64,000 nt of DNA from Strongylocentrotus droebachiensis (taxonomy: Eukaryota; Echinodermata; Echinoidea; Camarodonta; Strongylocentrotidae): the NCBI GenBank assembly GCA_035222895.1, contig JAVYIG010002200.1, positions 181,501 to 245,500 of the forward strand, given 5' to 3'. Below are positions 41,701 through 54,470 of the stretch, piece after piece. The translations under genes were made by a program, and so were the position numbers. A model generated the notes under the pieces. The model searched no databases and had not been told where the DNA came from. It worked only from the letters and a program-made list of their open reading frames with translations. Numbering within the stretch: position 1 is the first letter of the stretch; the number at the start of each line of letters is the position of its first letter.

Positions 41701-42739
41701 TGTGTCAAAACATTGCTTGACGGCCTGCCCGGGGGAAGGGGGCGGGAGACAAAACATAACGCGGCTAACTATATGATTACTAATAATTTAAATTTCAGCA
41801 AGCACATCATTCTTCAATGAGTCCTGTTGGTTTTTAAACGGATCAATATATAATTTATTTTTTTTAATAATTTTTTTAAATGTAGTTGCGAACGAGCAAA
41901 GCGAGAGCAAAAAAGCAAGAGGCCTTTTATTCTATTTTCCAGCTATCTAGTGATTTGATAGGCCAATTTAAAGTTTTCTTCTTTTCCAATGTTTATTTCC
42001 TCTCGTCCACTATACGAATAGAAGTCACGATCACAAGCTTGCGAAAAAATGTGTGGCCGAATATGGGAATGACGAGATCTTCTGAACTTGTAGTACTTGA
42101 ATGAAAAACTGCGCTATGAATAGTCTTGTTTTAGTAACTTTTTCGTATTAATTATATGCAAATGTATTACCATTTCAGTATGGCGGCAACAAAATATAGA
42201 TTTAAAGATTTATTAAATCATAAAATTTGTTTTGTCATTTGAAAATTGTTTAAAATACATATTATAGCGTGATTAATATAAATATTGAAGTACATTTGCT
42301 GAGGTAAATTCTACGGTAGATGATTGACAGTTGACCTTTGAACTTAATATTGATAAGTTGGATTCACTCGGATACGTACGCCCCCGGTACTGAAGAAGAC
42401 CCGTCCAAAATGACAGCAATTTCTGTCCTAAACCGGCTGCTTAGTGCTGTGTGTCATTATCTAATGGATTAGTGAGAAACCAAGCTACTCTAAATCATTG
42501 ATGTTGTATGATTTTGTGTCTGTTATGACATGAACTTGTCCATGAAAAATAGGTGTTGATAATTATTTGCGGATCGCTCCCTCGGCCCGGTTTCAATTGG
42601 ATTCTGCATTACGAAACTGCGCACAATACAGCGGACGAATGAATGAGATGAGATTGTGAATCAACGGAATTATCAACAACCGACACGACGAAGCCACAAA
42701 ATGGAATACGGAAGTCGATAAAGAAACGGCTTTAAAATC
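41701..42739. other. 5' flank and 5' UTR of the TBC1D12/14-like gene
   Basis: No separate gene is seen. The last ~150 bases before 42740 are CG-richer and probably belong to the first exon. An in-frame TAA lies about 20 bases before the ATG. No TATA box was convincing. Confidence 0.45.
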
Positions 42740-44310
42740 ATGAACAGTACATGTGTAAATCAACCAAATCCAGAAGATTTGATTTTGAATAATGGAGAAG
42801 GAAAAACACACAATGAGGATTCGCAAACAAGACGTCAAGGTGCAAAAATTCAAAGTCTAAAGAAGGGGAATGATGAGACAAAGTATACCGCATTCGAGCG
42901 GGACGGCGGTGTGAAGACCGCCGGGGAGTCCCCGCTGTTGGCAAGTGAGGAAATGGGTGTTGTCAACGCGGAGCGTGAAATACCGGCAGGGAAGAGGAGA
43001 TTTGAGGTGCCTCATAATAAATCGATTGATGAACAAGATCTTTCTGCAAGTGTTATCAGTGATGAAAGAACGTGTGATAATAGTTTATGTTCACAAGATT
43101 TATCTTCCCAAAATGGCAATGCAATAAATAATCATATTCATGTGGATGGATGTGGATCCATATCAAGTAAAATGAATACCGATTCAATCGAATGTGAGTC
43201 GAGTACATGTATTTTACCTTCAAATTCTGATCAGAAGGTTTCATTATCAAGGTTAGCACAAGGTGAAGGCGTGGATATAGACGCAAGAACTAGTGGAAAT
43301 GAAAATGTCCCTTCGGCAGGCCATCATCCTGTTGATGGTGAAACCTCAAACTCCATGTCTAATCACAGCAGAGGAATTGAAACAGAAGTGATAGTTAACC
43401 AACAAAGCAATGGAGAAATTAGTCAATCATGTGCTGGTGAAGAATCAAATGAGAAAGTTACAAATATGCAAATAAGTCCTGTTGGAGAAATGACTCCAAC
43501 AGATAGTACTCAGACTAGTCCAAGACCAAGCCACATACATGTAGCAGACACAAGCGATGTTTCTGATCGTGATGAAACATCATTACCTGAATGTGAGTTG
43601 ACAGATGAATGTAAGGAAAATACATCGGATACTAAAACAAAGCTTCAAGTTCATATACCTAGTTCTACAGGATGTGAGGCTACGTGTGTAGAGAGTGAAA
43701 TCAGTAGTCCTGAACGTCGATGCCCTTCTACCTTGGAATTAGCACAGGAAAGTACTTCGCCCGCAACCATCGACATCACCCACTCAGAAGAATGGGAGGA
43801 TGCTAGTGGCGAACTACCCACAAGGCCACAATTCTTCACGGAGAATCTCACCGATTTGACACCTAGTCCAAACTCACAGCAGAACTCGCAATCCACTTCG
43901 TCGTGGTCAAGTCAAAGGACGCTTTCAGTCTCGTCGACTCCTGTCGACGGATCCAGTACCTACTCTGGTTCGCAGGAACGTGTCTCTGAAGCAGGAGTGG
44001 TGCAGTCCGTTAAAGGGCCAGTGATGACCTCTAGCTCCGCAGTGCCTGATGATAAAAACAACACACCTACGAGGAGTAGGACTAGTACCGCAACGAGTCT
44101 GAGCACCGATGATTTCTCCTCCAACATCTCCATAGCAACGGATGATTTAAATGAGGCCATTGCGGATTGTCTTGTTTTAGGTGGAGAAGAGGATGTGGGT
44201 TTCGAGGATGTGAACTTGGAGCATGGAGAGCTGGGACACCCTCCTGGTGCATCAGTCGTAGGATCAGGAGCCAAACCAAAGAAAAGAGGCCTTGGAGGAT
44301 TTTTGACTAG
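42740..44310 (+). CDS. TBC1D12/14-like exon 1
   Basis: ATG follows an upstream in-frame TAA, and the frame is open for 523 codons to a donor ACTAG|GTAAGG (phase 2). The product is Ser, Glu and Asn rich, likely disordered, with EEWEDASGELP near 350 and an acidic helix before KKRGLGGFLTR. Acidic EDVGFEDVNLE is candidate short-linear-motif territory. Confidence 0.88.
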
Positions 44311-47300
44311 GTAAGGAAGAGAGAGAGGGAGACTTAAATTTTTAACATGGAATAAAATTGTCTGTACATGTACATATATGTAAAGTTATTTGCAAAGCAA
44401 AAACAGAATGTTGTCAAGGAGCTAAATGCAGGCATGCGATATCAGGCCAACTCGCCTGCCTCCTTTTTGGCAGCCACCTCCTTTAAAAACAAAAATTTAC
44501 TATTCAGAAGAAGAAAAAACAAAAACAACCCCCCTCCCCCCGAAAAAAAAGCCTGTGATATAAATTTTGTTGAATAGCTCCTTAAGTGAATACATATTAA
44601 TTGTTTTGTCATACATTGCATCAGTATACTCACATGTAGCACAGTATATGTGAATAAATAGGCTTGGCCCGCTATACCTATACTTGAATAGAATGGCAGC
44701 CATCTTGGAAGTAGCAAATAGTAATCCCCTGCCTCCTCCTTTTTTTTTCAAGTCCAGACGAGAAACACATTAGTTTTGTTATTTGGCCTTAGGTCCTCAC
44801 ATAAAATGTAGTAACTTTTCCACTGAGTGTACCCTAAGGATATGGAAAAACAAAAAATAATTTGAAAACAAATTTGTAATGTCTTTCATGGCAAAGAGTG
44901 ATTGATGAGCACAAGAATAGATCCCAGGGGCCAGGACATAAAGCTCTCAGAACCATGCAATTAATATTCATTGATCATATCATTCAGGTTGAGTTCTAAC
45001 TTATAGGAAGAGATGAAAAATAATATGTGAGCGTTATTGCATTATGCAAGTGTGGAAGAACATCAGATAAAAAATGTTCCCTGAAAAGCATGGCACTTCT
45101 TTTCATATGCCTTAAAGGTAAAGACCAGTTTTGGAAACGCCCCCCTCTCAAAAAAAGAAATTGAAGCTCTTATTACCAATCATGTGTTTTGACTATAAAT
45201 ACGTGATGAATACAAATTTTGCCAAAAAACCGCCTACTAATTGATATATTTGGTAAATTATTATATCTATTTAGACCTGATAGATATAATGCATGTGTCG
45301 CGCATGTGTGCTTAGTCCCATGTACATCTTTCTGTGTACAGTGCTTGTAACTTTACCAAGACTGGGCCAAATTTTTTATCATTTTGATGATTCCAAAACC
45401 TTGCAGTACACACCAATACATGTATATGCTAGATGATCAACCTTTTCTGATCGATTCTACAACGTTTCTTTCACAATGCAATCGCTTGACCATAACTGGT
45501 CTTTATCTTTAATATTCTAGATATGGCATGTAACATAAAAATCCATCCCACATGTTCATGTAGTCCCATATGTGTACATCTTTCTGTGTGCAGTGCTTGT
45601 AACTTAATACCAAGACTAAAAAAAAAAAATCTTATCCTTTTGATGATTCCAGACCATTGCAGTATGCACCAATACTTGCTACATGTACATGTACAATGTA
45701 GATGATCAACCTTTTCTGATAGATTCCACAATGTTTCTTTCACAATGCAATCGCATGACCATAACTCATATCTTTAATTGTTGCAACAAGTGATTTGACA
45801 TGTTTAAAAGAGAAAGATCAATGCTCCGTCATCTACATGTAGTATTATAGTGTGATGTTTTTACTTGTCAGTCATATTAAAAATGAAAAAGTACCGGTAT
45901 ACAATGTAAATTATAACAAGTTAACAAATTGTGGATCAAAGCAATTTTAATTAGTTCTGGAGATATTGGATGTTGGATGTTGAGTTGAGAATTTTTTCAT
46001 GTACTGTACATGTAGATGTACATGTACACCTGTACAGTAGGCTACCTGTACTCTTTAATATGAACATACCTGTACATACTGTACACATGTACAGTACATA
46101 CTTGTACATGTACAGTACCTTGTTGTATACAGTACACTGTACATGTACATACATTAATGTACCATTGGGAGAATAATGTAAATACTTTATAAAAAATCAA
46201 ATGAAAGCCTAACTACAGTACATGTACATGAAGACATGTATACTTGCTGTAATAGAAGTAGTCAGATTAGAATTATATTTCAAATAGATTAGGGTATTAA
46301 CAAAGTGAAAATACTGCTTTTAATTTATGCCTTTCTATGAAAAGTATACATGTCATGTACAATACATGTACATGTACCGTATGTAAACAATGTACATTAC
46401 ATGTACATGTTGTTTTGGGGGAAAATGCCATCCACAAAACAAAGACAATCTACAGTTGTATATTTTTTTGTACACATCACTTTGACCTAAGTTTTTAATC
46501 AGAGAGTGTATATTTAGGTTGTCTGCAGGATGTACTTGTACAGTACATCAATGTATTTTGATACACTGTAGATCACTACATACTGATACACAATCATAAG
46601 TTGTCAAGAATATTATTTTCAAATTTTGCTTTGATAGTAATCGTATGATGTTGTCATTATTCATCATGAGGCAAAATTCAAATTAAATCAAGAGAAAGTT
46701 GCATAGTGGGTACACAATACAACTGTATATGCAATGTGCATGTAGTTTTTCATGTTTATTCATGTCCTTATGAATGAATTAGAAAATATAAACCATACCC
46801 TCTGAAAACCAGTAAATCACATGTATGTATGATGGGGTGTTCAAAGTTAAAGGTACTACATGTACATGTATGTCCCACTTGCAGGCCAAAAAAATGAAAA
46901 AGTTAAATTCCAACTGCATTTGAAAGATAATACTAATTTAGAACTTCCCTAAAAAAGGTGGGACTTGAAAATGTCTTCAAGTGGGAAAATAACGACTATT
47001 AGATGTCAAATCGACTTTAGGGCTATAGAGCCCAAAAGTTTTTTCAGACAATTGTACCGAATGGTCATACGTTTTATGCTGTGCAAAGATTCAATCAGTT
47101 TAATCTTGGCCATCACAAGAAGTGGGTTATTGATGTAGACAAATGCTCATGTACCCTTTACAACTCTTTTCATGTATGTTATTACCAAAGAAGAAAAAAA
47201 GCCAGTCAGTCACTCAATAGTGTCTGACAGTGAAGTCTAGCAAGTAAACGGGTTTCCTTGCATAATTTGAATATGAGGACACTGCTAACGTTTAAATTTC

Positions 47301-50300
47301 ACAGATAGGACATACATGACATATTCATAATTCCTGCAAAGTTCTACAGAATTTAAGGTTGGCTGCAAAAGGGACATAGTACCTTTAAGACATTTAAAAA
47401 AAAAATCAGAATGTTGTATATATTCGCTCCATGATTTCTCATATTCTACACAATTTTTTAAAGATCAATTTAAGTACCAAATGAACGTCAACATTTTAGA
47501 CTACAAATGTAAACATTGCAAAGTTATGCAAACACTATACTGTATACAGTGTACATGTAGTTTACCTGCACATATTCAGTGTACATGTGTACATGTATAT
47601 GTACACACTGCCCACACTAACTGGTACTGTATAAGGAGAAAGAAAACTAATTATCTTATGATTGAACACTCAGGCGAAACAATTCATTATGGAGATTATT
47701 ACAATTGATAACAAAAAGAATCGGCTGTACATGTACGGTAGGCTACTGTACAGTACATGCATTTCAAACTCTTTTTCTGATCCCAATTAAACAATAAAAG
47801 CATAGAATCTGCATTAGAAATACAAACCTATTTCCCTGATTTGATTAATTTGGTTTGAATTTTTTATTTCAATTATATTTTAATTGATTTATTTCTTAAA
47901 TCGAAAACTACCGGTACCAGTCTTTTTAATGATCAACTACATGTACATGATTTTAGAGGAAATGTGCATTGCGTGATATCCAAAACATGTTTGTGTACAT
48001 GTACATGTATACCAGACAGAGTTACATGTACAGTATGTAATGAATTCTTGTACATCATTTGGAATTACAAATAAAATGTGGCAAGTTGAGTGCGCAATTC
48101 ACTCCAGTCTGGCACGGTAGTTTGAAATCAATATTGAACTCCATCACAGAACATAATGTACGATGACGTTTCATCTGCTAGGGTTATCCTGATCCTGTCT
48201 GCTTCACAATCTCAGCAGTGGTCTGCTGGAGGCACGACGCTATGGCTGGCATTCAATGCCATTATTAAAGATCAGTTTGTATTTTTTGTTTAAATGCTCT
48301 GGTGACAGTTGCTTAAAGGTAATACAAAGTTTTGGTACGGGGTCATGAATTTGGTTCAAATGAACATATTGGAAGCATATACGATCCTACAATATTCAGT
48401 GATCGTTGTCGCGGTCGAAATCGACTCTAAAGTTATGAAATTGTAAATAATAAACACTTTATGTTGAATAGCTCCCTCTCAAGGTCAAGATATTAATTAA
48501 TCTATAAAACAATGTTTATTGACTAAAATTGACTGATTAGCTATTCTCGTTCGGAAATTATATACCACAACTACATACTCTGAGATTTTCATGGTCGCAG
48601 CTACCATTGTACGGCCGTAGGAGCTATTTGAAATTTATCAAAATTTACCGGGAGCACCGGTAAATCTTTATATTCAATTTTTCTCGAAAGCAGAAGTGTT
48701 TTAGGGGCTAAAATTTCTGGTGTTTTTAATACATCCACAGGGGCATCCAAATATATTAAAATTGTAAAGAATCACTATCCACCCATTTTTCAAAATTTCC
48801 CAAAACTTTGTAATACCTTTAATGGTTAGTTTCCTACAATTAATATCAAATTTCTAACTTCAGCCCTGGATGGAACATTATACAACATGTACTTGACCCT
48901 GGTCAGTGGTCACCCTAATGCACTCAAACCCACTTTGCGTCCTGCACCCTAACCCTAACTGTGATGAAATAAGAATAGCAATTGCACTTGTGCAAATTAT
49001 GTTTTGTGTCAAGAAAGTTAAACAAAAAATTCATCAATAAGAAAAGAAGAAGATGGCTAAGAGCAATCACTGGATGAGAACCAGCCTCCTGGCAATCCAA
49101 GCCTCTATACAGTAATACAAAAAAAAAAAAAAAAAAAATCTTAAATCAGATATTTTTAAGGAAATCAAAGGATTGTCACTAGATCTTTGGGTAATGTGGT
49201 TTAATTAAGGAGTACAGTACATGTACAGTGTAGCTGATTCTTGTTCTCACATTGTTAAACACTGAAAATAAGGATTCAGATCAAGCTTCTACAAATATTT
49301 TTTAATAGATTCAGGAAAAAGATTGATCTGTTTGAGTCTTTTGGACTAATTAATCAAAATATCCTCTAGGGGTTCGATCTTTATGGCACTGAGTGCGTGC
49401 CATACAGCTGAACATGCCTGTGCATACATAACAAGCTTGCCCATCAACGGGTCGAGAGGTACCAAATTGTTAATGGCAAACTGCACACACCACCGCCTTT
49501 CTCAATCGGAGGCAATCGGTCATCCTGCCCCGTAGCTGTCCGCTCTACCCAGAAATGTATTCGCACCTTGGGCTCTGGGGATCGTATGAAGAAGACATCA
49601 TTATACCGTGACACAAATGGGTCTCGATCATGACGATTGTACTACAGTACATGTACACTGTACATGTAGCTCTGCAGAACATGTCGTAATTTAATGTAAT
49701 TCTCCTTTACTCATCAGTTACAAATGCCACTATCTCACAGCAGAGTCCGTCTCTCATATTGTACATTAGGGCTCACTCTTGTTCACAACAATCATATAAT
49801 GACCTACAAATGTACATTTACATGTATTGAACTCTTTAGCCTACATCTTAAGTTGTACATACAGTACATGTAAATATGAAATTTAAAAGAAAATTATTGA
49901 ATTCTTTAGTGACTGGAGAATACTAGGAGCTCTTTTTTCTTCACATTAGGTGCTCTAGGGGCTATTTTGTGTATCTGAATTGTTCTAAACTCTCAATCAA
50001 TATTTCATTGCAACTACAATTCCAAATAAAAAATGAGAAATAAATCTATAGACGATTCATTTACTACATGTACATGTACATGTACTGTACATGAAAAATG
50101 AGTTTTATTAGGCTCTACATGTATCGGTACATCTACAAAAATCTTTTCAAAATTTATCTTACTTGGAGCTTTCTGCAAGCAAATAATTCATCTGTTATGC
50201 ACCTGCATTGTATTCATATTTGTTCATAAGTAAAATGATCTTGAACTTGAGGCGGAGAGAATGAAATGCCTGCCTCTACATTATCTTCTAGAAAGAAGGA

Positions 50301-53300
50301 AGCTGGTGGGATTGTCAAATGTCAATACGAGTACAGTACTAGTCTGCATCCAGTGGCGCAGCAATGTTTGCTGATGGTCTAGATTTTGCTGATTTATTCT
50401 CCTAATACACTGTATGTGTTTTGTGAAAAAATAAGATATTTCTGTTGATATTTTTTGTCAAAATATACATGTGTGTACATGTACATGCCCCCCATAGGGA
50501 GAGGGTGTGGCTCATAACCTGGTTTTCTGTGCACTGGTTATCATCTACATGTACATGTATAACTTGGTTCGAAATAAATGGAATGTGACACTCCTCTTGT
50601 GAAAATGTACAGTATCACAAGAATAAAACAAGAAGAAGGGTGTGTCTTCAAGGATGTGTGAACACAAGAATTTGTTTCTTCTTAAATACAAAATTTCAAT
50701 TTCATGAAATACTTTCAAGTTAGTACATGAATTCAATTGTTCATTTGTTACTAAAAAAGCCATGAATATATTTCAGTGCAATTGAAAAATCTGTACATTA
50801 CATGTACCTGTATCTGTACCCCACATGTAATTGAAAGACAAATTGAACAATGTTTACATTCTCTAAAAAAAGTGTTGCCTGGATACATTAACAATTCACC
50901 CCTTGTTCATCTTTTGACAGGAACATATTTCGGAAATCCCTGGGCAAGTCCTCCTCCCAATCCCTGGGGGCGGGGGCGGAGGCCTCGCCAGGCTCGCCCC
51001 CAGGCTGGAAGCTCTTTGGGCGTGTCCCCGCCAAGGAGTCCATGCAGAGGGATCACATGCAGATCTCTGAGGACTTTCAGAAGAGGGGTCAGACACACCC
51101 TCCTACCAGCTCGCTGACCTGGAAGAAACGCCACACAGGGCTCAAAGAGGCCTCCTCCACCACCGCACTCATTCTAGAGAACCGTCCAGAGTAAGTGACA
51201 GAAGGGCGTTATCTAGGGTACTGTAGTAAGGTGTCATCAGTGAAACACAAATTGGCAATACTGCGACGTACAATGTATCTTGCGAGGTCCTCTCCAATTT
51301 GCTCTGTACAGAAATATCCTAAAATGTCAATTTCTTTGTTACATGTATACATGTACATGTAGGTGGGGGAAGAGATTTGTGTCATACATGGGTTGTGTAG
51401 AAACAAATTTGCAATAATAATATTTAGGGTGCATGCTTGAGTGAAAATTTTCTGAAGGGAAAATAGAAATTCATGATTTCTGTTAGTACAGGGATAATGT
51501 TAGGGAACCTCGCAAGAAACTGTGTACATCACAGGGTTGTCAACTTTTTAAATTGTTAACTTTCTTGCTTTTAATCAGATTTTGCTCAAACTTTCACTGA
51601 TCCGTTTCTCTCATTTTCTTGCCTCTATTAAATCCAATTTGATATCAGGATGGACTTCCCCTTTAATTCGTGGAGAAGAGTTCCAGTTATCATCTCAACT
51701 GTTGTTTGAAGAGAAAAATAGTAATATTGTAATCCTCCATTGTAACAATTTTATAAAGGTCAAATATATAGGGAGTCCTTACCAGTATCTGATGTAAATT
51801 ATTGAAAGATGATAACTTTTTAGATATTTAACGCTTTCATTTTTTGACATTGTATTGGCAAATTGATTTACATGTACATGTTCTATAGAATAAACAAAAC
51901 AAAAAATGCACATTTTTATTGACCATACTTTTTAAGTAAAATGCATTAGTTTACTAAGCAACAGTCAAAACACTCTGAAAATGTTTTTCCAAGCATTTTG
52001 ATATTTATACATTCAACTCCATGTAATGCAACTACTGAAATCTTACATGTACATGTATGTGCAAATCTACATGTACATTGTAACAACCTGTAACAAAAAG
52101 CATTACAACTGTACATTCAATTTGCCATCTACATGTGTATGTACCTGAAATGTGCATGAAATGATGCTATTTTACATTGACTTTAAATGCTCTTCTGCTT
52201 CTCGGCAGATGATACATCTACAGTACATTTACAAGGATTATAAAATGAGACCTAAAAATGACATTACAGGAGAGGGTGGATTATGGATATATTCCTGCTA
52301 AGGCGATAACAGATCCATATTCCTTTCAGTTTTCACACCTCATAGTGCACAATGCAAAAAATTCATGAAATGCACAGTTCACACATACCCAAAAGCATTA
52401 CTGTATTGATCGGGAAACGCCAGACACCACGTCCATTTGTGAGTGGAGTGTCGTGGGAAGAAGAGTGCATTATGGGTCAGTGAACTAAAACCATCATTGG
52501 ATCACGAGATTGGATTACTCAAGTATTATGTAGAATAATAATTAGATGAAGACGACATTAAGTGATCAAGATAATGCAGCACATTTGCTGATGCAACATT
52601 GACAGGGGATGTTCGACACATGCTCGTGTGCCAATTTCTTCGCGGTAATTCTTGACATGTACATTGTATTCCAATCAAATTCTTAACTTTAACCCAGACC
52701 CAACACTAAACTTTACACTTATTCTTATTGTAAACTTAACCCTAAAGGCTAAAACCCTATTGCAACCCTAATCCTAGCCATATACATTTTATGAAATAAA
52801 GCCCTAAGTTACCAATCATCACCAGAGAATAGTTGTCTCATTATCTCAGCACACCAGTATTCGTAAATTGCATACATACATGTATGTGGTTCACAACTAC
52901 CTGTAACTAAATTATTCATACCCCTTGTAAAAATTGATATTTATTGTATTATTGTATTTTTCATAACTCAAGAATGAAAGGTGAACTGGTTGAATCAGGG
53001 CCTCTGTTGGCTATTTTTAGATTTGAGCTCTACTACACTGTCTACACAGTATATCACATTCTCAAAACAATAATTGGGACAAATCAATTTTTCACATACT
53101 TAGAAATTGCAAAACTTGGTAAGGGTATGAATAATTTAGTTTTTAACTGTACATGTACATGCATAGTACTGTACGAAGACTGTCAATAAATACATTTACA
53201 CTGCACTGTACACTCACTGAAGATTTTTGTTCTCTTCTATTAAAGAAAACATGTGTGTTAAGATTGTGATTTACTCTACAGTATGTCGATCCTTTACATG

Positions 53301-53638
53301 CACAAGTTATTTGCTTTTGATTTGAATGTTTTGATGTCATCAGTCATAAACATTATTAGTGTGAAGATATATTTATTTACAGGGTTTGGTAATTTCGTTT
53401 TGACATACTGTACATATAAATACAAGCTACTGTAAGTACATTTGGCAATTTGCATCATAGAATTTCGATAAAAATGTCAAAGAATACATTACTTAATTGG
53501 GGATAAATGTTAATGATTCTTCGTAATGTATGTCCATTTATTCATATTTTGACAGATATCTACCAGCCAAGAATCCAGAAGAGGAAGAGAAACACAAAGA
53601 GGAATATACCAAGATGTTAAAAGAAGCCAAAAAGAAAG
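42740..53638 (+). CDS. TBC1 domain family member 12/14-like RabGAP, 5' part (three exons)
   Basis: TBC1D12 and TBC1D14 bind RAB11 on recycling endosomes; TBC1D14 regulates autophagy. Three exons give 641 complete codons. Residues 1-523 are acidic, Ser/Thr-rich and without domains, as in the family's variable N-terminus. They end KKRGLGGFLTR, then NIFRKS, WKLFGRVPAKE (553-563) and STTALILENRP (603-613), YLPAKNPEEE and KMLKEAKKK. The STTALI...RP-x-x-LPAK block and following Lys/Glu helix sit immediately before the TBC domain in vertebrate TBC1D12/14. The catalytic domain itself is not in the window; later exons must lie past 64000. First ATG after an in-frame stop. I cannot tell whether it is pro-orthologous to both vertebrate genes. 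Confidence 0.87.
45112..45512. mobile_element. TTAA MITE, family AAGGTAAAGACC, copy 2
   Basis: The ends are TTAAAGGTAAAGACCAGT and ACTGGTCTTTATCTTTAA, with TTAA at both edges; it matches 29142-29516 throughout. Confidence 0.85.
45560..45780. mobile_element. Degraded right half of the same MITE
   Basis: It repeats GTACATCTTTCTGTGTGCAG, GATGATTCCAGACC, GATGATCAACCTTTTCTGAT and the right end as CATATCTTTAAT. It is a partial tandem copy just after the element at 45112. Confidence 0.65.
45990..46160. repeat. ACATGTAC-rich block
   Basis: Dense irregular repetition of TACATGTA, TGTACA and GTACAGTAC. Smaller blocks lie near 46360-46410, 47545-47610, 47935-48060, 50060-50095, 50470-50560, 52045-52130 and 63147-63168. 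Confidence 0.85.
46847..47388. mobile_element. TTAA MITE, family AAGGTACTA
   Basis: It starts TTAAAGGTACTACATG and ends GGGACATAGTACCTTTAA, TTAA at both edges, 542 bp. No second copy was noticed in this window. Confidence 0.72.
48313..48822 (+). mobile_element. TTAA MITE, family AAGGTAATACAAAG, copy 3 (most complete)
   Basis: The ends are TTAAAGGTAATACAAAGTTT and AAACTTTGTAATACCTTTAA, with TTAA at both edges, 510 bp. Confidence 0.88.
50921..51190 (+). CDS. TBC1D12/14-like exon 2
   Basis: The acceptor CATCTTTTGACAG precedes G AAC ATA; the donor CAGA|GTAAGT ends phase 2. It encodes NIFRKSLGKSS, WKLFGRVPAKE, LTWKKRHTGLKE and STTALILENRP. The base composition is much more GC-rich than the surrounding introns. 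Confidence 0.9.
51191..53555. other. Intron 2 of the TBC1D12/14-like gene
   Basis: No exon is seen. It holds a right-end fragment of the TTAA MITE family AAGGGGAATTCC at 51561-51666 and several ACATGTAC blocks. Confidence 0.8.
51561..51666. mobile_element. Right-end fragment of MITE family AAGGGGAATTCC
   Basis: It matches the last ~100 bp of 28777-29112 (TTGCTCAAACTTTCACTGA, TCTCTCATTTTCTTGCC) and ends CTTCCCCTTTAA. Confidence 0.65.
53556..53638 (+). CDS. TBC1D12/14-like exon 3
   Basis: The acceptor ATATTTTGACAG precedes A TAT CTA; the donor AAAG|GTAAAT ends phase 1. It encodes YLPAKNPEEEEKHKEEYTKM then LKEAKKK, matching the vertebrate LPAKSVEEA..H helix. Confidence 0.9.
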
Positions 53639-53704
53639 GTAAATTCAAATTTTATCAGATCAATTGATATACATTTTCCACAATTTAAATGTAAAGAACT
53701 GCAT

Positions 53705-54154
53705 CAGACCTGCCAACCAGTACGATTTAGTCGTATTTAGTACGATTTTTAGAAGCAAATACGACAGTACGATACGATTTTTTTTTTTTTTTTTTTAAAT
53801 TTTTTTTTAATTTTTTTTTTTTATTATTTTTTTTTTAAAAATTAATAATTTGTGTGTGCGTCCGCCATTTTCAATGGCAAAATGTCCATTCTGTCCTGTA
53901 AAGTATCCTACAAGCATCTCACATCGGCAATTTGGGGATGTTTATTGGTTCATCGAACACACCAGTCGTGACGAAATAATGCATATTCAACCAATGATCA
54001 ATAAAAAAAAATTCTTCCTGTAGGTAGAAACTGTAAGAGGCATTGATCCGCGTAACAATCCGTGTTTATTTTCAAGAATACAACTTTTGTCAGTAAAATA
54101 CAACTTTTGACACTAAAGAATACAGTTTTTGAACTCCAGAGGTTGGCAGGTCTG
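53705..54154. mobile_element. TIR element CAGACCTGCCAACC, 450 bp
   Basis: It starts CAGACCTGCCAACC and ends GGTTGGCAGGTCTG. CTGCAT lies directly outside both ends. The interior has a long T-rich stretch (53779-53836). hAT-like from CAG termini; a 6-bp duplication is short for hAT. Confidence 0.75.
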
Positions 54155-54254
54155 CTGCATGAAGGGCTTCAAGAATTACAATGTGATGCATAACATTTTA
54201 GGTGGGTTTGGTGATTGGGTCAGGTCTGTCATACATGAGGAATGTTATGCTACT

Positions 54255-54380
54255 GTCACAAATGTTCATACGAAACATAATTTCGTACGAATCTCCCTGT
54301 TTTTCCATGTCTTCCCCAATTTCCATTGTCTGAAAATCGTTCGTACGGCGTTCGTAGCAGTTCGTAATGGCATTTGTGAC
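54255..54380. mobile_element. Short MITE with GTCACAAATG ends
   Basis: It starts GTCACAAATGTTCATACGAA and ends TTCGTAATGGCATTTGTGAC: about 20-bp imperfect inverted repeats, 126 bp in all. No clear target duplication. Confidence 0.55.
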
Positions 54381-54470
54381 CGAGGCTTATAAATGCTTGT
54401 ATTCTTGAATGAAGGACAATACTTTTACAGTAATGTTTGAATTGATGTTTGTATTTGCACATTTCATTCA

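Larger units (their letters stand above)
44311..50920. other. Intron 1 of the TBC1D12/14-like gene
   Basis: A 6.6-kb intron without coding remnants. It carries three or more TTAA-edged MITEs, one degraded MITE copy (45560-45780), dense ACATGTAC blocks (45.9-50.6 kb) and CG-richer unknown DNA at 49370-49640. Confidence 0.8.

Noticed and set aside
42945..44279. Other-frame open readings in TBC1D12/14 exon 1
   Set aside because: The 523-codon frame with the FLTR splice junction and matched phases is the real one.
49370..49640. CG-richer island in intron 1 considered as a gene fragment
   Set aside because: No open frame of note, no RNA fold or repeat partner seen in the window.
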